This document shows, piece by piece, positions 63,507 to 64,000 of a stretch of 64,000 nt of DNA (position 1 is its first letter; each line of letters opens with the position of its first letter). The DNA is taken from positions 248,001 to 312,000 of the forward strand of contig NZ_SLWK01000004.1 of assembly GCF_004345615.1 (NCBI RefSeq), written 5' to 3'. The translations under genes and the position numbers were made by a program. Under the pieces are notes generated by a model. The model ran no database searches. It was not told the origin of the DNA and was given only the letters and a program-made list of their open reading frames with translations. This DNA is from Natronoflexus pectinivorans (GTDB lineage: Bacteria > Bacteroidota > Bacteroidia > Bacteroidales > Marinilabiliaceae).

Positions 63507-64000
63507 ATGAAAAGACTATTTTTAGGACTGACAATGGTCGGTATTGTATTGTTATCGGCCTGTGGATCCGGGGCTTCACGACAGGAAGCCAAAGAAGCTC
63601 CATTAAATGCCCTTACTGAGCAGGAGAAAGCAGAAGGCTGGATTCTTCTATTTGATGGCGAAACTTTTGATGGTTGGCGTGGTTATGGTCGCGAAGATAT
63701 TCCATCTGCATGGATCATCGAAGACGATGCCATTAAAATCCAGGGCTCAGGAGCAGGTGAAGCCGGACATGAAGATGGCGGAGACATCATATTTGATCAA
63801 CAATTCCAGAATTTCGAACTGACATTTGAATGGAAGGTTTCGCGTGGTGGAAACAGCGGAGTCTTCTATTTGGCTCAGGAAATTGAAGATCTGCCTATTT
63901 GGCGTTCGGCTCCTGAATACCAGATTCTGGACAACGTAAACCACCTGGACGCACGTCTTGGAGTTGATGGAAACAGAAAATCAGCGTCTCTGTATGATCT
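63507..64000 (+). CDS. 3-keto-disaccharide hydrolase (DUF1080) lipoprotein, N-terminal part (runs off window)
   Basis: The frame from ATG 63507 stays open to the end of the window (164 complete codons). It begins with a lipoprotein signal (MKRLFLGLTMVGIVLLSACG, lipid site Cys19) and then enters the DUF1080 concanavalin-like fold: WILLFDGETFDGWRGYG, FELTFEWKVSRGGNSGVFY and APEYQILDN, all family marks. DUF1080 proteins hydrolyse 3-keto-glycosides. It follows the Gfo/Idh/MocA gene by 36 bases and is surely co-transcribed. The C-terminal part lies outside. Confidence 0.9.
   Translation, partial: MKRLFLGLTMVGIVLLSACGSGASRQEAKEAPLNALTEQEKAEGWILLFDGETFDGWRGYGREDIPSAWIIEDDAIKIQGSGAGEAGHEDGGDIIFDQQFQNFELTFEWKVSRGGNSGVFYLAQEIEDLPIWRSAPEYQILDNVNHLDARLGVDGNRKSASLYD

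Overview
This AT-rich window comes from a chromosome of the phylum Bacteroidota, probably of the order Marinilabiliales or a close relative. Marks of the phylum are the TAnnTTTG promoter element in front of many genes, the Rpb6-type omega subunit, the type IX secretion protein PorD (DUF4835), the lineage families DUF4954, DUF4293, DUF349 and CCDC81-like HU, and M56 peptidases carrying TonB and SusC-type modules. Pyruvate:ferredoxin oxidoreductase together with 2-oxoglutarate dehydrogenase suggests an anaerobe or facultative anaerobe. GH9, a 3-keto-glycoside pair and TonB uptake point to a polysaccharide user. I saw no rRNA, tRNA, CRISPR array, prophage or intact insertion sequence.

Layout. 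1-5.5 kb: end of metG, then DUF4954-glmS. 5.5-8.3 kb: a small secreted peptide, rfbB and galE (minus strand), bounded by two odd repeat regions. 9.2-13.8 kb: an HU/SPOR protein, a flavodoxin reductase broken by one TGA codon, a Ca2+/Na+ antiporter and corA. 13.9-22.6 kb: nifJ, an AAA ATPase, a GAF histidine kinase and cysDN (sulfate activation). 22.9-29.2 kb: fabI, recN, porD, coaBC, rpoZ and bamD on the minus strand, joining envelope biogenesis and housekeeping. 29.6-33.7 kb: a FecA-like receptor divergent from an alpha-oxoamine synthase (sphingolipid or sulfonolipid entry enzyme), with a run of 13 G between them. 34-35.6 kb: a response regulator/kinase hybrid and a lone receiver. 35.8-39.6 kb: two BlaR1-like M56 membrane peptidases around a BlaI-type repressor, with twin operator dyads at the promoter. 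39.7-45.2 kb: a TPR protein, a transglutaminase-like protein, a nucleoside phosphorylase, DUF4293, and an M28 peptidase fused to an outer-membrane barrel. 45.2-53.4 kb: sucAB, an AddB-like nuclease, trmD. 53.5-61.5 kb: DUF349, GH9 with a LacI-type operator, pyrG-yidC. 62-64 kb: a Tat-exported Gfo/Idh/MocA oxidoreductase and the start of a 3-keto-disaccharide hydrolase lipoprotein.

Most genes are ordinary core genes. The parts most worth a second look are the M56/BlaI/M56 locus and its operators, the GH9 operator, the M28-barrel fusion with a perfect 26-bp palindrome over a possible start codon, the single-codon break in the reductase, the 13-G run between fecA-like and lipid genes, and several intergenic palindromes and tandem repeats. 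The promoter element was also used to choose starts: in fabI, the FecA-like gene, trmD, the AddB-like gene and DUF4293 the longest open frame starts in or upstream of the predicted promoter, so the shorter start is given.
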